From contig OY755042.1 in assembly GCA_963576565.1 (NCBI GenBank), forward strand, positions 101,550,185-101,614,184: 64,000 nucleotides of DNA, read 5' to 3'. Each line of letters starts with the position of its first letter. Position 1 is the stretch's first letter. The stretch is from Aspidapion aeneum. Taxonomy: Eukaryota; Arthropoda; Insecta; Coleoptera; Brentidae. The position numbers and the translations under genes were made by a program. The notes under the pieces were generated by a model, which saw only the letters and a program-made list of their open reading frames with translations, ran no database searches and was not told the DNA's origin. This document shows positions 10,922-20,984 of this stretch, one piece after another.

Positions 10922-11169
10922 GGCGCAACAAAAAAGTTTCAAAATCATCTGAAACGCAAAGATATATAAAAATTTTTGAAATCGGAGCAACTTTTTTTTT
11001 CTCGAAAAAATTAGGATCACTATAGCTCACACTACTATGGTGTAGTGTGAGCTAAAATTTTTAACCGACTGGAACACATACATTTTCTGTTCAATTTTTT
11101 GTACAGGCAGTTCCTTTTCGAAAACTTTCCGGTTTCACCAGAGATCAGTAAGCAACTAAGAGACTGGAA

Positions 11170-12012
11170 AATATTTTTTTCTATAAGCGTGCGGAAAAGT
11201 CCACTTTTCCGCACGCATTTTAGTGTGGAAAGTGTCACTTTTCCGCACTAGTGCGGAAAAATATTTTTTCCGCACTAGCGGAAAAGTAAATTTGTTACGA
11301 TTTTGAGGTGTTCTATAACATTTAGACCGTTCAAAATACATTTGTATCTTTCCTAGCACACGAAATATCCTAAAAATATTTAAATTGACTAAAATTCTGC
11401 TATATTTTCAATATTTTCGATAAAATAAAGTTTTCAGTAAAATAGGTTCAAATTATAAGTTTTAAACCTCCCCGGTATAAATATCGTCATTGTCAATGTC
11501 AAACAACAATGAACACTAGTGGTTTTAGATTTGGCATCTTAAATCACCATAGCAACAAAGTACAAACAAACTGTCAAAACAAAGCCAATTTTGCAGATAC
11601 AAGCGTCTTTTGAATTTTTCAAACAAAAAAATCAGATTTTCAATGGATTCTTCGGACGAAGATCTACCCCAGTCAGTTCTAGAAGCCGCTAGAATGTGAA
11701 TAATAATAATTGATTTGATTAAAACGTTTTGAATATAAATAATTTTCTGATTAATTTTTAGTTTTTTCCTCACGCTTATAGAAAAAATAGTGTACCTAAC
11801 TCGTGCGTAAAGTGTCTTTTCCGCACTTGATTGCTGGCCAAACTCCGCTATCGCGTCGTTTGGCCATCTGCAATCGCGTGCGGAAAAGAGGCACTTTCCG
11901 CACTAGTTAGGTAAACTACTATTTTCTACGAGCGTGCGGAAAGCGTCGCTTTTCCGCACGCATTTTAGTTTTGAAAGTTCCACTTTTCCCCACTACTTTT
12001 TCGCACGCTTTT
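11170..12012. mobile_element. Hairpin-rich element built on GTGCGGAAA boxes
   Basis: GTGCGGAAA or its complement occurs ten times exactly, in two clusters: 11189-11275 and 11818-11959. The boxes are arranged as hairpins. 11187-11216 is a 14-bp perfect stem with a 2-nt loop. 11239-11260 is a perfect 22-bp palindrome. 11932-11961 is near-palindromic. 11785-11930 is a long imperfect hairpin with GGCCAAAC / GTTTGGCC near its tip. A diverged copy of the last hairpin recurs at 19585-19725. The 540 bp between the clusters hold a short acidic frame at 11643. I know no named superfamily with this layout. Confidence 0.6.
11643..11699 (+). pseudogene. 18-codon acidic peptide start, possible first-exon remnant
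   Basis: ATG opens M-D-S-S-D-E-D-L-P-Q-S-V-L-E-A-A-R-M and then stops at TGA. The composition recalls the N-termini of some insect Crypton/KIAA1958-like tyrosine recombinases, whose next residues would form a DNA-binding helix bundle, but nothing of that follows here. A weak GT (ATGTGAAT) overlaps the end, so it could be a truncated first exon. This link is from memory and is tentative. Confidence 0.2.
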
Positions 12013-12169
12013 AAAAACTTAAGAATCGGTACCTTAATACGAGGTCTGGCAAACAAATAATGAGACTGCGAGCCTAGATGGCGCCCTGGACGGGTGAGGT
12101 AAAAAACGAATAGTGCGTTGGGTATCTAAATATCTTGTCTATGCACATTCGAAAACACGTTTCCGTTAA

Positions 12170-13184
12170 TATTATACACAGAAGACCACGGTTCGGTCCG
12201 CTTTGCAGACCAGAAGACTTTCTCCCGTGCTAAGCTCTGAGAAGTATTACAGGCACCTTAAACTGTGCGGCCAAACATTTTGATTAGTTCTTAGGTTTGA
12301 CATAGATGGTGCTCTTAACAAAATATTGATTTGTTTTTTGGAATCAATACTTAGGTTTTTACAAAAAGGGCCAAGATTTCCATACTAAGCAAGAAGGTTG
12401 CAGTTGTAAATTAGCATAACCAATTTGGATAATATATGCTAATAACAGTTGCGACTTTCTTACAGAGTACTTAAAGACAAAATTAAAGATTTAAAAAATC
12501 AAAGAACTTTAATTTTGCCGGTTTCTTGGTCCTTTTTATAGTCTGATTTTCCTTTATGGTGTTTTTGACAACTTTTACTAATTTCATCGTGTCAGACTAT
12601 TTATTGATAATAAATTATGGTTTCCATCATTGTTTCCAAAAGCAACCACTGCAACTGAACTGTAAAATTTGTCAATGTCTCATAAAGGAAATCAGTGACT
12701 AATTAATCCTTTTATTTAAACTTACTTAACTTTTTCAATAAAAGGAATACAAAAAGGATTGAAAGTTGGTAAAAAAATTATATTAATACAATTTACAAAA
12801 TATACATGAATCTGAATGACACTTATTAATTAAGTAAGAGTATTTGTTACAATAGTTAAATATTTTTACATATATATCACACCCTCAAAAAGCTCAAAAA
12901 ATTAAATTGTTGGAAAATTGCAAAAAACTTTTGCAGTTACCATAAGAAGCTGTGGTAACTTAAAACTTTAAATATATTATTTTATTATTTGTAATTTGAA
13001 TTGTGACTTTCTTTGACAATGTATCGATAGTGAGTGATAAACTGCAAAAAGTAAAAATCCTAAAATTAAAATTTTGAGATGTGTCACTTTTGTTCTGAGG
13101 GTAGGATATGTGTATTATAAAAATCTTGCCAGTTCGGTAACCATAACAAAATAAGGTTTGATTATTTACCCTTTTAATTATATC
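12170..13184. other. Inserted DNA of unknown origin between mariner end and LINE
   Basis: No recognised coding region. GAGAAGTATT at about 12239 occurs inverted at about 16333 near the other edge of the inserted block. This could be part of a terminal inverted repeat of a large element but may be chance. Confidence 0.3.
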
Positions 13185-14808
13185 CTCGATTGATTTGATA
13201 TTAAGCTTACATCACCAAAAGAAATATTAACAGAAATCAAAAATATTAATTCGAAAAAAGCCCCAGGGTATGATCTTATTAACGGGGTAGTCATAAAACA
13301 ACTCCCCAGAAAAGCTATCGTAAAACTATGCAACCTAATTAATGCGTCTTTTAGGCTTAGGTACGTACCTAAACTGTGGAAAGTTGCAGAAGTTATCATG
13401 ATTCCAAAACCGGGAAAACCACTCCATGACGTGTCATCTTACAGGCCAATATCTTTGCTGCCAATTATATCCAAGCTCTATGAAAAATTATTGCTTAAAA
13501 GAATAAAACCCATCATAGAAAGACAAGAAATTATTCCATCTCATCAATTTGGTTTTCGAGACAAGCATTCCACGATAGATCAAGTACACAGAATTACTAA
13601 TATAATAGAAAAAGCACTAGAAGAGGGAAACGTTTGTTCTGCAGTTTTTCTAGATGTAGCACAAGCATTTGACAAAGTGTGGCATGAAGGCCTTAATTTT
13701 AAACTAAAAAGGTTTCTGCCAAAACAGTATTCGGATATTTTGGAATCATACATATCTGATAGACATTTTAGAGTAAAACAGGAAGACTCATACTCAAATT
13801 TAAGAGAAATTCAAGCAGGCGTGCCCCAGGGTAGCGTACTAGGCCCTTATCTATACTTATTATTCACTTGTGATATCCCAAAGCCAGAAAATTGTCACTT
13901 AGCAACATTTGCCGATGATACTGGTTTATTGACGGTAGAAAAATCTATTGAAAAATGCATAGAGAAACTTCAGGATGCAGTCACCCAAATTCACAGTTGG
14001 ACCACAAAGTGGCGAATAAAATTAAATGAAACCAAATCAATTCATGTTGATTTTACAAACAAAAATATAAATCACATACAAATAACAATTAACAACATTC
14101 CAGTACCATATTCGAATCAGGCAAAATATCTAGGTATGACACTTGATACCAAATTGCGCTGGAAAGCACATGTTAAGAAAAAAAAAGAAGAACTTGAGAT
14201 AAGGTATAGAAAAATGAACTGGCTAATTGGAAGGAAGTCCAATTTAACAATTCATAATAAGTTACTGCTTTATAGACAAATACTGAAACCAGTATGGACA
14301 TATGGTATTCAACTATGGGGTTGTGCTAAAGAGAGTAACATTCTAGTTGTACAGAGATTTCAAAATAAAGTATTAAGAAACATTGTGAATGCACCTTGGT
14401 ACGTTCGAAATAGTGACCTTCATCGAGATCTAAAAATCGAAACTGTAGCAGAGACTATAAAAAAGTACGCAAAAAGCCATGAAGATAGACTCCATCGGCA
14501 TGTGAATGTGGAAGCAATTCAGCTTCTAGACAATACTATGCTAGTTCGACGACTAAAAAGAGTGAAGCCGTTTGAGCTAGTAAACTAAGTGAATTACACA
14601 TAAAACAAAATAATGCTATAAACACAACACAATTGTGAGTTACAGACTAAACAAAGCGGGGAGAACTGTTGAGTGAACCCTAAGTTTAAATCTGACTTTT
14701 CTAGTAAATTAAGTTAAAACAAAATTGCTAATTAGTCTTACTGACTAGATTGTAATAAAAAAAAAAACACAGTGTGTTTGACAAATAAAAAAAAAAAAAA
14801 AACAAAAA
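13185..14808 (+). mobile_element. 5'-truncated Jockey-clade LINE with poly-A tail
   Basis: The element opens inside the N-terminal part of the RT region, with no endonuclease or ORF1 left. It runs through the RT stop at 14588 and a 170-bp 3' UTR, and ends in A-rich runs (14757-14768 and 14789-14808). 5' truncation plus a poly-A tail is the usual product of target-primed reverse transcription. It lies inside the split mariner, so it is younger than that mariner, although the rest of the inserted block may have come with it or earlier. Confidence 0.85.
13194..14588 (+). CDS. Jockey-type reverse transcriptase (partial, uninterrupted)
   Basis: The frame is open from 13194, just after a TGA. The first ATG is at 13398 and gives 396 codons; in-frame RT sequence precedes it (K-K-A-P-G-Y-D), so that ATG is internal. 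Motifs counted from the ATG: R-P-I-S-L-L-P (16-22), F-G-F-R..H-S-T (51-59), F-L-D-V-A-Q-A-F-D (84-92) with the first catalytic Asp, G-V-P-Q-G-S-V-L-G-P (141-150), and F-A-D-D (171-174), the catalytic pair. After these come the thumb (K-Y-L-G-M-T-L-D) and the C-terminal tail. No stop or frameshift breaks the RT, so it is young or recently active. It lacks the endonuclease and ORF1, so the copy is not autonomous. Related clades such as CR1 are less likely given the motif wording. Confidence 0.88.
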   Translation, partial: FDIKLTSPKEILTEIKNINSKKAPGYDLINGVVIKQLPRKAIVKLCNLINASFRLRYVPKLWKVAEVIMIPKPGKPLHDVSSYRPISLLPIISKLYEKLLLKRIKPIIERQEIIPSHQFGFRDKHSTIDQVHRITNIIEKALEEGNVCSAVFLDVAQAFDKVWHEGLNFKLKRFLPKQYSDILESYISDRHFRVKQEDSYSNLREIQAGVPQGSVLGPYLYLLFTCDIPKPENCHLATFADDTGLLTVEKSIEKCIEKLQDAVTQIHSWTTKWRIKLNETKSIHVDFTNKNINHIQITINNIPVPYSNQAKYLGMTLDTKLRWKAHVKKKKEELEIRYRKMNWLIGRKSNLTIHNKLLLYRQILKPVWTYGIQLWGCAKESNILVVQRFQNKVLRNIVNAPWYVRNSDLHRDLKIETVAETIKKYAKSHEDRLHRHVNVEAIQLLDNTMLVRRLKRVKPFELVN

Positions 14809-16375
14809 AAATTATATGTTTATAGTGAAAAATTGTCAGCTATCTCTAGACGTTTTCAAAATCATTGTCCTGCTCTGGTTGGCTAATTTTTTACTGTCAG
14901 TTACCACTCTTCGATAAAGCTTTTTGGCTTTTGGTGTCAGCTGTTTCTCTCTAGTCAAATTTACTGAACTAAGAATGGAGGATCGTCAACGCTTTTTCAA
15001 TTCTGAAAAAAAATAAACATTACAATAATTAAAAACAGCACACCTTTGTAGATATATTTTTATTAATGTCAAATATTGTATGGATATTTTATATGGATCT
15101 CCCTTAAGGCACCACTAAACCAGCAGTTCAGGGAAAATTGTTTTGTATTAAAATCTGGCAAAATTTAAATACTACTACTATCATTGGTACCTATTTTGGT
15201 GAGAATTACTTGCATTTGGCTGCTTATTATTTGAGGGATTATTAAAGATTCATATTTTAGAGAATTCACTGAAACACAAATAAATATTTTCTCTTTATTC
15301 ATGTACTTGTATCAAATATTCCTAATATATCATATACTATTATTGCATGTTAAATCCCTTTTTGCCTTTTTTTGGTTTGAACAACCTTAATACTTATTTT
15401 TTCATGTATTTTTATTTGCTAATTATAAACCTCGATATGAACCAATATTAAGTCCATAGACATCGTTAGGCAAACAATGTTAAGTCTGTATTAAGGTTGT
15501 TCAAACCAAAAAAAGTCAAACATAGTCTGGCTCTGGGGTACAGATATAGGCATCATTGATACATTAATTAGCAAACTGTCAAACTAAAATCATTCAAAAT
15601 CATTACATATTAAGCTATATATTATAATGCAAAAAAATATTTAAAAATGTCATCTATATTTTTATTCAAAAATATTTTTAAAAAATGTATGAACTATCCC
15701 TAGTCTCCCCTATTTTATATATTTACCCATTTTTCTTAATTATACCTATAAACTACCTAATTATGGTTTGCAAAAATATTTACCTTCTGTTTGAACAGAA
15801 TACTTCCTAATCCTTTGGTAATTAATGTTCACCTTTTTATTAAAAGATTACCGAAATTAAGCATTAGGTACAGAAATTACTAGCGGCCTAAAACTAATCT
15901 CGCTTTTAATCCACTAACCTGCATGTTTCTTCTGGATAAATGAATTCCAAGAATGCCCAAGCTGTAACCACTTTAATTTTTCACAAAAAAGTCTAAAAAT
16001 ATCCACAAAATAAAACATATTTTTAAAAATATATTTCAACCTCACCAAATTCACAAAATCTGACTCCATTCTGCTAAGAAAATGGCTGTTGGGTGATCAA
16101 CTTACTGATCTAACCCTTGAAGTCAACGCTTCTATATACTAAAGAAAAAGACGCAATGACCCTTTTTGTTCATTGCTTTATTTTGTAATATCAAATGAAT
16201 GGGAAGCATGTTAACTGTGCTGCCTACCCTTAGGGGCTCACTTGGGGCTGAGAAAAAAGCCAACTGCTGCCATCTATAATAAAAAAAAATAAAAAAAAAA
16301 CAATGTACGCGGTCAGAGGTTTATCGATTAAATACTTCTCAAGGATTTCATATAGAGTGAAACTGCTTAAACGAG
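14809..16375. other. Inserted or flanking DNA without a recognised gene
   Basis: Apart from the MITE at 15367-15514, nothing coding is seen. Near 16080-16300, a T/A-poor passage ending in CTGCCATCTATAATAAAAAAA looks like the 3' end of a retroposed sequence, but it cannot be identified. Confidence 0.35.
15367..15514. repeat. 148-bp hairpin MITE with perfect 27-bp ends
   Basis: The two ends (15367-15393 and 15488-15514) are perfect 27-bp inverted repeats containing GGTTTGAACAACCTTAATAC. The 94-bp interior is AT-rich and non-coding. No clear target duplication was seen. Confidence 0.8.
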
Positions 16376-16451
16376 TCAATATGTTATGATATTATAGTAT
16401 TTGTGCAGTAGCGGTTTGAGACGAACGTGTTTTTTTCTCGTGCCGACAACC

Positions 16452-17129
16452 ATGTGTGACGAAAAACAGGAGCAACGTATCAATCTCATATTTCTCGTTA
16501 AATTGAAAAAAACTCCGACTGAGTGCTAAAAATTGCTGCAAGAGGCCTATGGGGACAATTCTCTATCTCGTGCGCGTGTTTTTGAGTGGTGTAAGCGCTT
16601 TAGTGAGGGCCGAGAGACCACTGAAGATGACCAGCGCCCAGGTCGCCCTGTGACTGTTTCAACTCCGGAAACTGACCAAAATCAACCAAATTGTGCGTGC
16701 AGATGAGTGAATGGATTCTAGAGGGTCAGACTGTCAATGAGACTTACTATTTGTCAGTTTTGGCAACACTGCAAGAACGAGTTCGGAAAAAACGGCCCGA
16801 GTTGCGGAAGATCAACTCGTGGATTTTGCACCAGGACAACGCAACTGCCCATGACGCACTCACTATCTTTGAAGCAGTATTTGGCCAGTAAGTGCACTCC
16901 AGTGCTCGAACACCCGCCGTACTCACCAGATTTGACACCGTGCGACTTTTTTTTGTTTCCGAAGATAAAATCTGCTTTGAAAGGGACCCGATTTGAGTCG
17001 ATGGAAGCGGTAAAGCAAAAAACGGCAGAGCTCATAAAGGCCCTCACCAAAGAAGACTTCCAGCACTGCTTCGATCAATGGAACAAAACGTGTGGAAAGG
17101 TGTGTGGTGAGGGGAGGGGAACATATTGA
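16452..17129 (+). pseudogene. mariner transposase, internally deleted
   Basis: ATG at 16452 opens a mariner-type N-terminus: E-Q-R-I-N-L-I-F-L-V, then after a frame break L-L-Q-E-A-Y-G-D and R-V-F-E-W-C-K-R-F-S-E-G-R. It runs to the G-R-P-V-T-V linker, where about 150 codons are missing. The lost part includes the first catalytic Asp. The sequence resumes with E-G-Q-T-V-N, L-H-Q-D-N-A (second Asp), a frameshift near 16880, and P-P-Y-S-P-D-L-T-P-C-D-F-F (third Asp) to the C-terminus. With the frameshifts and the deletion it cannot make a working enzyme. Confidence 0.85.
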
Positions 17130-17665
17130 AGGGGAGCATTCGAATGTAGAATAATTTTTATAATAAAACCCTTTTTCGTAACCAGTCTTGTTATTTAATA
17201 GCCAGACCTCGTATTACTTTTTTCGGTGTTCTTAACTGTTCAAACTATCAAACAGTGGCTGCTGCTACAGGAAGGGCAACGAGACAGTACCCTTCCAAAA
17301 ATAGACAACGAACAGTATTTTTAATTGATTTATTTAAATAATGTTAAATCTTCCCCTACGACATGTGTAGTTTTTTTTAGTCTGTGGTTAACAAAAGGCG
17401 ATTAATTGAGTAAACTTTTTTAGCGTAAATAATTACAAGCCGGCAGCACCGCGCGCGACAAGATTTCAATTTCACTTGTTTTTCAGCGGTGTATGGGTGA
17501 CTGTACAAGCTCGGAGGCGGGAGGAATGTTTGTTTTCTACGTATTGCCGGTTCTATCCATATACGTAAACGTATATGGTTCTATCTATCTAGTGAAGACG
17601 TATGAGTTTGTTTTAATTTGGGGTAGGTCAGTAGTTAAAAGCCTTGCCGTTCGCGTATCCATTGT

Positions 17666-18013
17666 TTGGTTTTGTTTTTGTTTGTTTTCAAAATGAAAAT
17701 AAATACCGTCGATTATATAATTAACTGTGCAAATTTTAATACGTTGACATATGAACTTCGATTGCAAATAAAATCTTTAGGGCCACATAGACCGGACCTA
17801 AAAATCCTAAAAATTCACCAAATTTTATTGCAAGTAATAAAAAATTATACGATGCTGAAAACTGGTTGTGCAGTTGTGTAAAACGAAATGCTTGTTTTTG
17901 TTTTATTTGTCTTATTATGAACAATCCATGCGTGGGTGGCAAAGGGAATGTGTGATATCAAGCACTTTAGTGAAAAGTTAAAGACACAAAGTAAGTGCTA
18001 CTTATTTAAATAA
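17666..18013 (+). pseudogene. hAT TTF-type zinc-finger segment (decayed)
   Basis: The frame contains L-R-L-Q-I-K-S-L-G-P-H-R-P-D-L-K, the conserved lead-in to the TTF zinc finger of ZMYM1-like hAT proteins. The following finger (compare N-W-L-C-G-C-E in the copy at 27753-28097) is broken by a stop just after 17880 and by frameshifts. The late motif S-E-K-L-K-T-Q is still readable in another frame. The hAT dimerisation domain and catalytic core are absent. Confidence 0.65.
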
Positions 18014-18368
18014 CCACATAGAATTTTCCATGTTAGACAAGACTGATATTAGGTGCCAATTGAATAGTGTCTATAGGCAAAACTTTACTGAATATAATGA
18101 AAATGTGGCAAAAAATACATACATATACTTAGTAGGTTAATAGACTGTTTAAAATTCTGTGGGATTTTTGAGGTTGCTCTACGGGACCATGATGAGTCTG
18201 CAACTGGTGCTAATCCGAGCACTTTGCGCATGTAAAAGAAGGGCGAATAGAATTTATCTATAAACAGATAAACTAAAAACTACACCAGGTAGATGCTTGT
18301 TTGTAAAATGCTAAAATAAAATGGTTTAGGTAAGTTTTCTTATCTCCTTTTCCATGCAATATAAATTT

Positions 18369-19431
18369 TTATATATATATTTATCGGTTTCACAACGTTC
18401 TACGTCTTCCGGTACCCAATCTCCACTCGTTTCTCTTTGCCCATAATTCATCTTCTAGGCCTCTTATTCTTATTTCACTGTCTATTCTTTCTCTCCAGCT
18501 TCTCCTTGGCTGTCCTCGTTTTCTTCGGCCAGTTGGTTTCCATTGCAGTATTTGTTTAGGTAGTCTTCCATCATCCATTCTTTGTACATATCCGTACCAC
18601 ACCAGTTGTTTTATTCTTATATCATCCACTAAAGTACGTTCACCCACTGTCATAATTTCTCTTATTCTTTGATTTGTAACTCTTTCTCTTTTTGATTTCC
18701 CTGCTGCTCTTCTCCAATAGTCCATCTCCATAGCGGAAAGCATTTTTTCTGTTCTATGCTTGATTGGCCATACTTCTGAGCCGTATGTAATAATACTTTT
18801 TACAATGGTGTTATGTTATTTTTGTTATGTTTTAATATACTTTGGTCCCAAATTATTCCATTTAGCAAAGTTATTGCTTTTCTTTCTTGTACGTTTCGAT
18901 CAAGCTGTAATTTTTAGATCTAAGTATTTATACTCATCACACGACTGAATTCGCTGCCCGGTATTTAAGATTAGATCCTGTTTCATTCCACCGATACACA
19001 TTTACTCTGTCTTATTGAGATTAACCCCTCTAGTCCTCACTTATTGTACTCTTCTATTAGTTTTCGTGTCATATATTCGAGGTCGTCATAATCCTGAGCC
19101 ACTACTATCTGATCATCGGCGAAAAATAAAGTATACAAGGTGGTTTCGTCCAACGGAATTTCCATGTTTTGGCATTTTCTCTTCCATACTTTAAGTACTT
19201 GTTCCGAGTATATCTTAAAGAGCGTAGGCGAGATACAGCAACCTTGTTTAAGACCTTTATTTACTTGAAAGCCTTTGGTTAGTTTTGCATTTATTTTAAC
19301 TTTTGCCTTACTATTGCGGTATAACTCTTTGATGACCTTAATTATTTATAGGCTTATGTTTGTATTTTCCAACGCTTTCCAAAGTAGATTTAGTGGTATA
19401 CTATCATATGCCTTCTGCAAATCGACGTGAA
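18369..19431 (-). mobile_element. 5'-truncated LINE (endonuclease-RT type) nested in the hAT element
   Basis: The insertion is flanked by ATAAATTT on both sides (18361-18368 and 19432-19439). Outside these, the sequence matches the uninterrupted hAT copy at 27.4 kb, which fixes the borders. The LINE is in minus orientation. Its 3' end, at the low coordinates, is a short TA-rich microsatellite tail and not poly-A, as in RTE-related LINEs. Confidence 0.85.
18390..19431 (-). pseudogene. LINE reverse transcriptase, degenerate
   Basis: Reading minus from 19431: V-D-L-Q-K-A-Y-D-S-I-P (first catalytic Asp region), K-G-L-K-Q-G-C-C-I-S-P-T-L-F-K, then L-F-F-A-D-D-Q, the catalytic box. Stops interrupt the frame. 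The final 117 codons (18743-18390) are open: W-Y-G-Y-V-Q-R-M-D-D-G-R-L-P, then T-G-R-R-K-R-G-Q-P-R-R-S-W-R-E, the basic C-terminal tail common in insect endonuclease-RT LINEs. The clade is probably RTE-related; I could not confirm it. The copy is inactive. Confidence 0.8.
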
Positions 19432-19559
19432 ATAAATTTCTGCCCCCTCAATATATAACGTCACCAGCCGCCACTGCTATCAAATAGTTTTCCAAAACCG
19501 GCCATGTCAAGGTTTTTTTAAATGTTTTAAAAAAACATTTTCTTATTATTTTATTTTTA

Positions 19560-19735
19560 TGCTTTTTTGTTTTCCGCACGCTCGAAGAAAAAATAGTGTT
19601 CCTAACTCTTGCGAAAAATTTATTTTCCGCACTTAATTGCTGGCCGAACCCGCTACGCATCGTTCGACCAACTGCAATCACGTGCAGAAATGTGACAGTT
19701 TCCGCACTTGTTGGAAATATACTATTACCGGTTCC
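19560..19735. repeat. Diverged copy of the GTGCGGAAA hairpin
   Basis: TTCCGCACGCTCGAAGAAAA, then ATTGCTGGCC, CAACTGCAATCACGTGC and TTTCCGCACTTG, follow the order of 11770-11930. Only the large terminal hairpin is present, with more substitutions. Once the hAT insertion and the mariner are removed, it lies roughly 0.1 kb from the end of the first copy, so the two may once have been one longer or tandem element. Confidence 0.65.
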
Positions 19736-19739
19736 TTTT

Positions 19740-20984
19740 TTAGTCAAGTTGGTCCTGACACAAAAATCATGTACTACTATCCTAATATTAAGTATAAATA
19801 TTTTGAAAAAAAAAATATTTTTCAAAATAAACTAATTTATAAAAAAAAATGAATATTTTTATAAAAAATATCTTTACTATAAGAAGGATATAGACCTGTA
19901 AAGTTCATGTTCCCGGTCTATTACTGCTTCATTCGTCGCTAAAAAGAATGCTTATTTAATTGTCGAACTTTGTTTTTATTAAACGAGTGCAAGAAACTTT
20001 AAGGATTATCATAGAGCTCCGCGACCTATCTCAACTCGACTCAAACAAAACAGACTAAAAGTGGTTTTTATCAAGATAAACTGCACCAACATAAACAAGT
20101 TTCCGTTGCTCCAAAATCCTGAAACGATTTAGACTCCAGCAGTGGCGCAGTGAGCAATCGGCACTCTTAAAATCTTTCCAGAAAAAATCTAAATGTTATT
20201 CAAATAATTTAATAATATCTTATCTTCTTGGTTTTATAGCTAGTAGATCCACGGATCACCATTGGTGATCCGTGGCAGATTGAAAACTTCATATTCAGTT
20301 TGGATGAAAATTACTGCGAGATGACTAAGTCGTTCTTCAACTTTCGTAATTGTACTATTTTAGAATGGTTCAGACTGCAAACTTTAATAATTTTAATGGA
20401 ATTTTAGGTTTGTTTTCCAAAATTGAGCACCATTCTAATACAAACCAAAGAATTCTATCAGATCCATTGGATGTTGATCAACTTTTTTTGTCAATAAAAG
20501 TTGAAACATCATTAAAATAGTCTTGTGATTCGCAAACTTTAGTTTAGTTATCTTAATACTGGACTTCAACAATGGCATTAAGTAATTTCATTGATAATAT
20601 TGTCACGAGGGGGTTTTATCGTGACTTAACACAGTTTAAGTTAGGTGTTATGGTTTACATTGTTACATTGTACTTAAATACATCTTGTCTACAAATCTTC
20701 TCGTCACGCTGAACTTCTTATATTTTGACTATCGTACTACTTGTTCACTATTAACTACGCCAGGGACGTTAGGTTCTCAGTTTACAACTAACTGCTAAAC
20801 TCTTTTGGAGATGCTTTTATTACAAACCGTTTGCTATTGATAGGATATCGAGATGTGTTTTGTTTCCTGTATTGCTGCTACTGCTTCTTGTTTATAATAA
20901 TTTCTTTATACAATTTATTACTTTTAATACAATTTGAACTATATACAGAAGTTCATTTCCTTAACTTGTGCCATTTACTTAATA
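19740..20984. other. No recognised gene; perfect palindrome at 20249-20275
   Basis: A perfect 12-bp stem, CCACGGATCACC / GGTGATCCGTGG, with loop ATT lies at 20249-20275. CAGTGGCGCAGTGAGC at 20140 could be a lone hAT-type end, but no partner was found. No coding region is supported. Confidence 0.4.

Larger units (their letters stand above)
10305..11054 (+). mobile_element. Helentron/DINE-1-like non-autonomous element
   Basis: Both ends are hairpins with the same stem. The left one (10305-10347) pairs AGCTCACAC with GTGTGAG around CTATAATTATAG. The right one (11023-11054) is a perfect 13-bp stem, TAGCTCACACTAC, with loop TATGGT. Inside are three direct units of about 114 bp keyed on AACTCCAGAC (10381, 10494, 10609). 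A segment follows with ACCAAATTTCATTAAAATCG and TTTTTGAGTTATGCGCG, then a (GACA)n tract. This order (subterminal inverted repeats, short tandem core, GTCY/GACA microsatellite) fits the insect DINE-1, MINE or pearl-like elements linked to Helentrons. The family call is by structure only. Confidence 0.6.
12038..17213 (+). mobile_element. mariner element split by about 4 kb of other DNA
   Basis: The ends are inverted repeats starting TACGAGGTCTGGC, about 25 of 31 positions matching (12038-12068 and 17183-17213). The left piece, to about 12165, reads as a mariner 5' untranslated region. The transposase remnant and 3' end resume at about 16376. An intact mariner is about 1.3 kb, so the intervening DNA, including the LINE at 13185-14808, was inserted later. 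TA lies at both outer edges as expected. The exact inner borders were not resolved. The copy is inactive. Confidence 0.75.
17253..19476 (+). mobile_element. hAT element (TTF/ZMYM type), copy B, with nested LINE
   Basis: The ends are CAGTGGCTGCTGCTACAGG (left) and the complement of CAGTGGCGGCTGGTGACG (right). They are flanked by a perfect 8-bp duplication, CTATCAAA (17245-17252 and 19477-19484), the hAT signature. It is the same family as 27400-28479 in opposite orientation. Without the LINE at 18369-19431 it is about 1.15 kb, so it is a deletion derivative that keeps only a short N-terminal coding piece. It landed a few tens of bases outside the mariner right end. Confidence 0.88.

Noticed and set aside
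10640..11030. Overlapping frames on both strands with repeated S-V-C-L and T-D-R-Q peptides
   Set aside because: They are translations of the (GACA)n microsatellite and its flanks, open on both strands because a 4-bp repeat without stops reads through in several frames.
12238..16340. One large DNA transposon bounded by inverted GAGAAGTATT
   Set aside because: Only about 10-11 bases match and flanking bases do not continue the pairing, so chance is likely.
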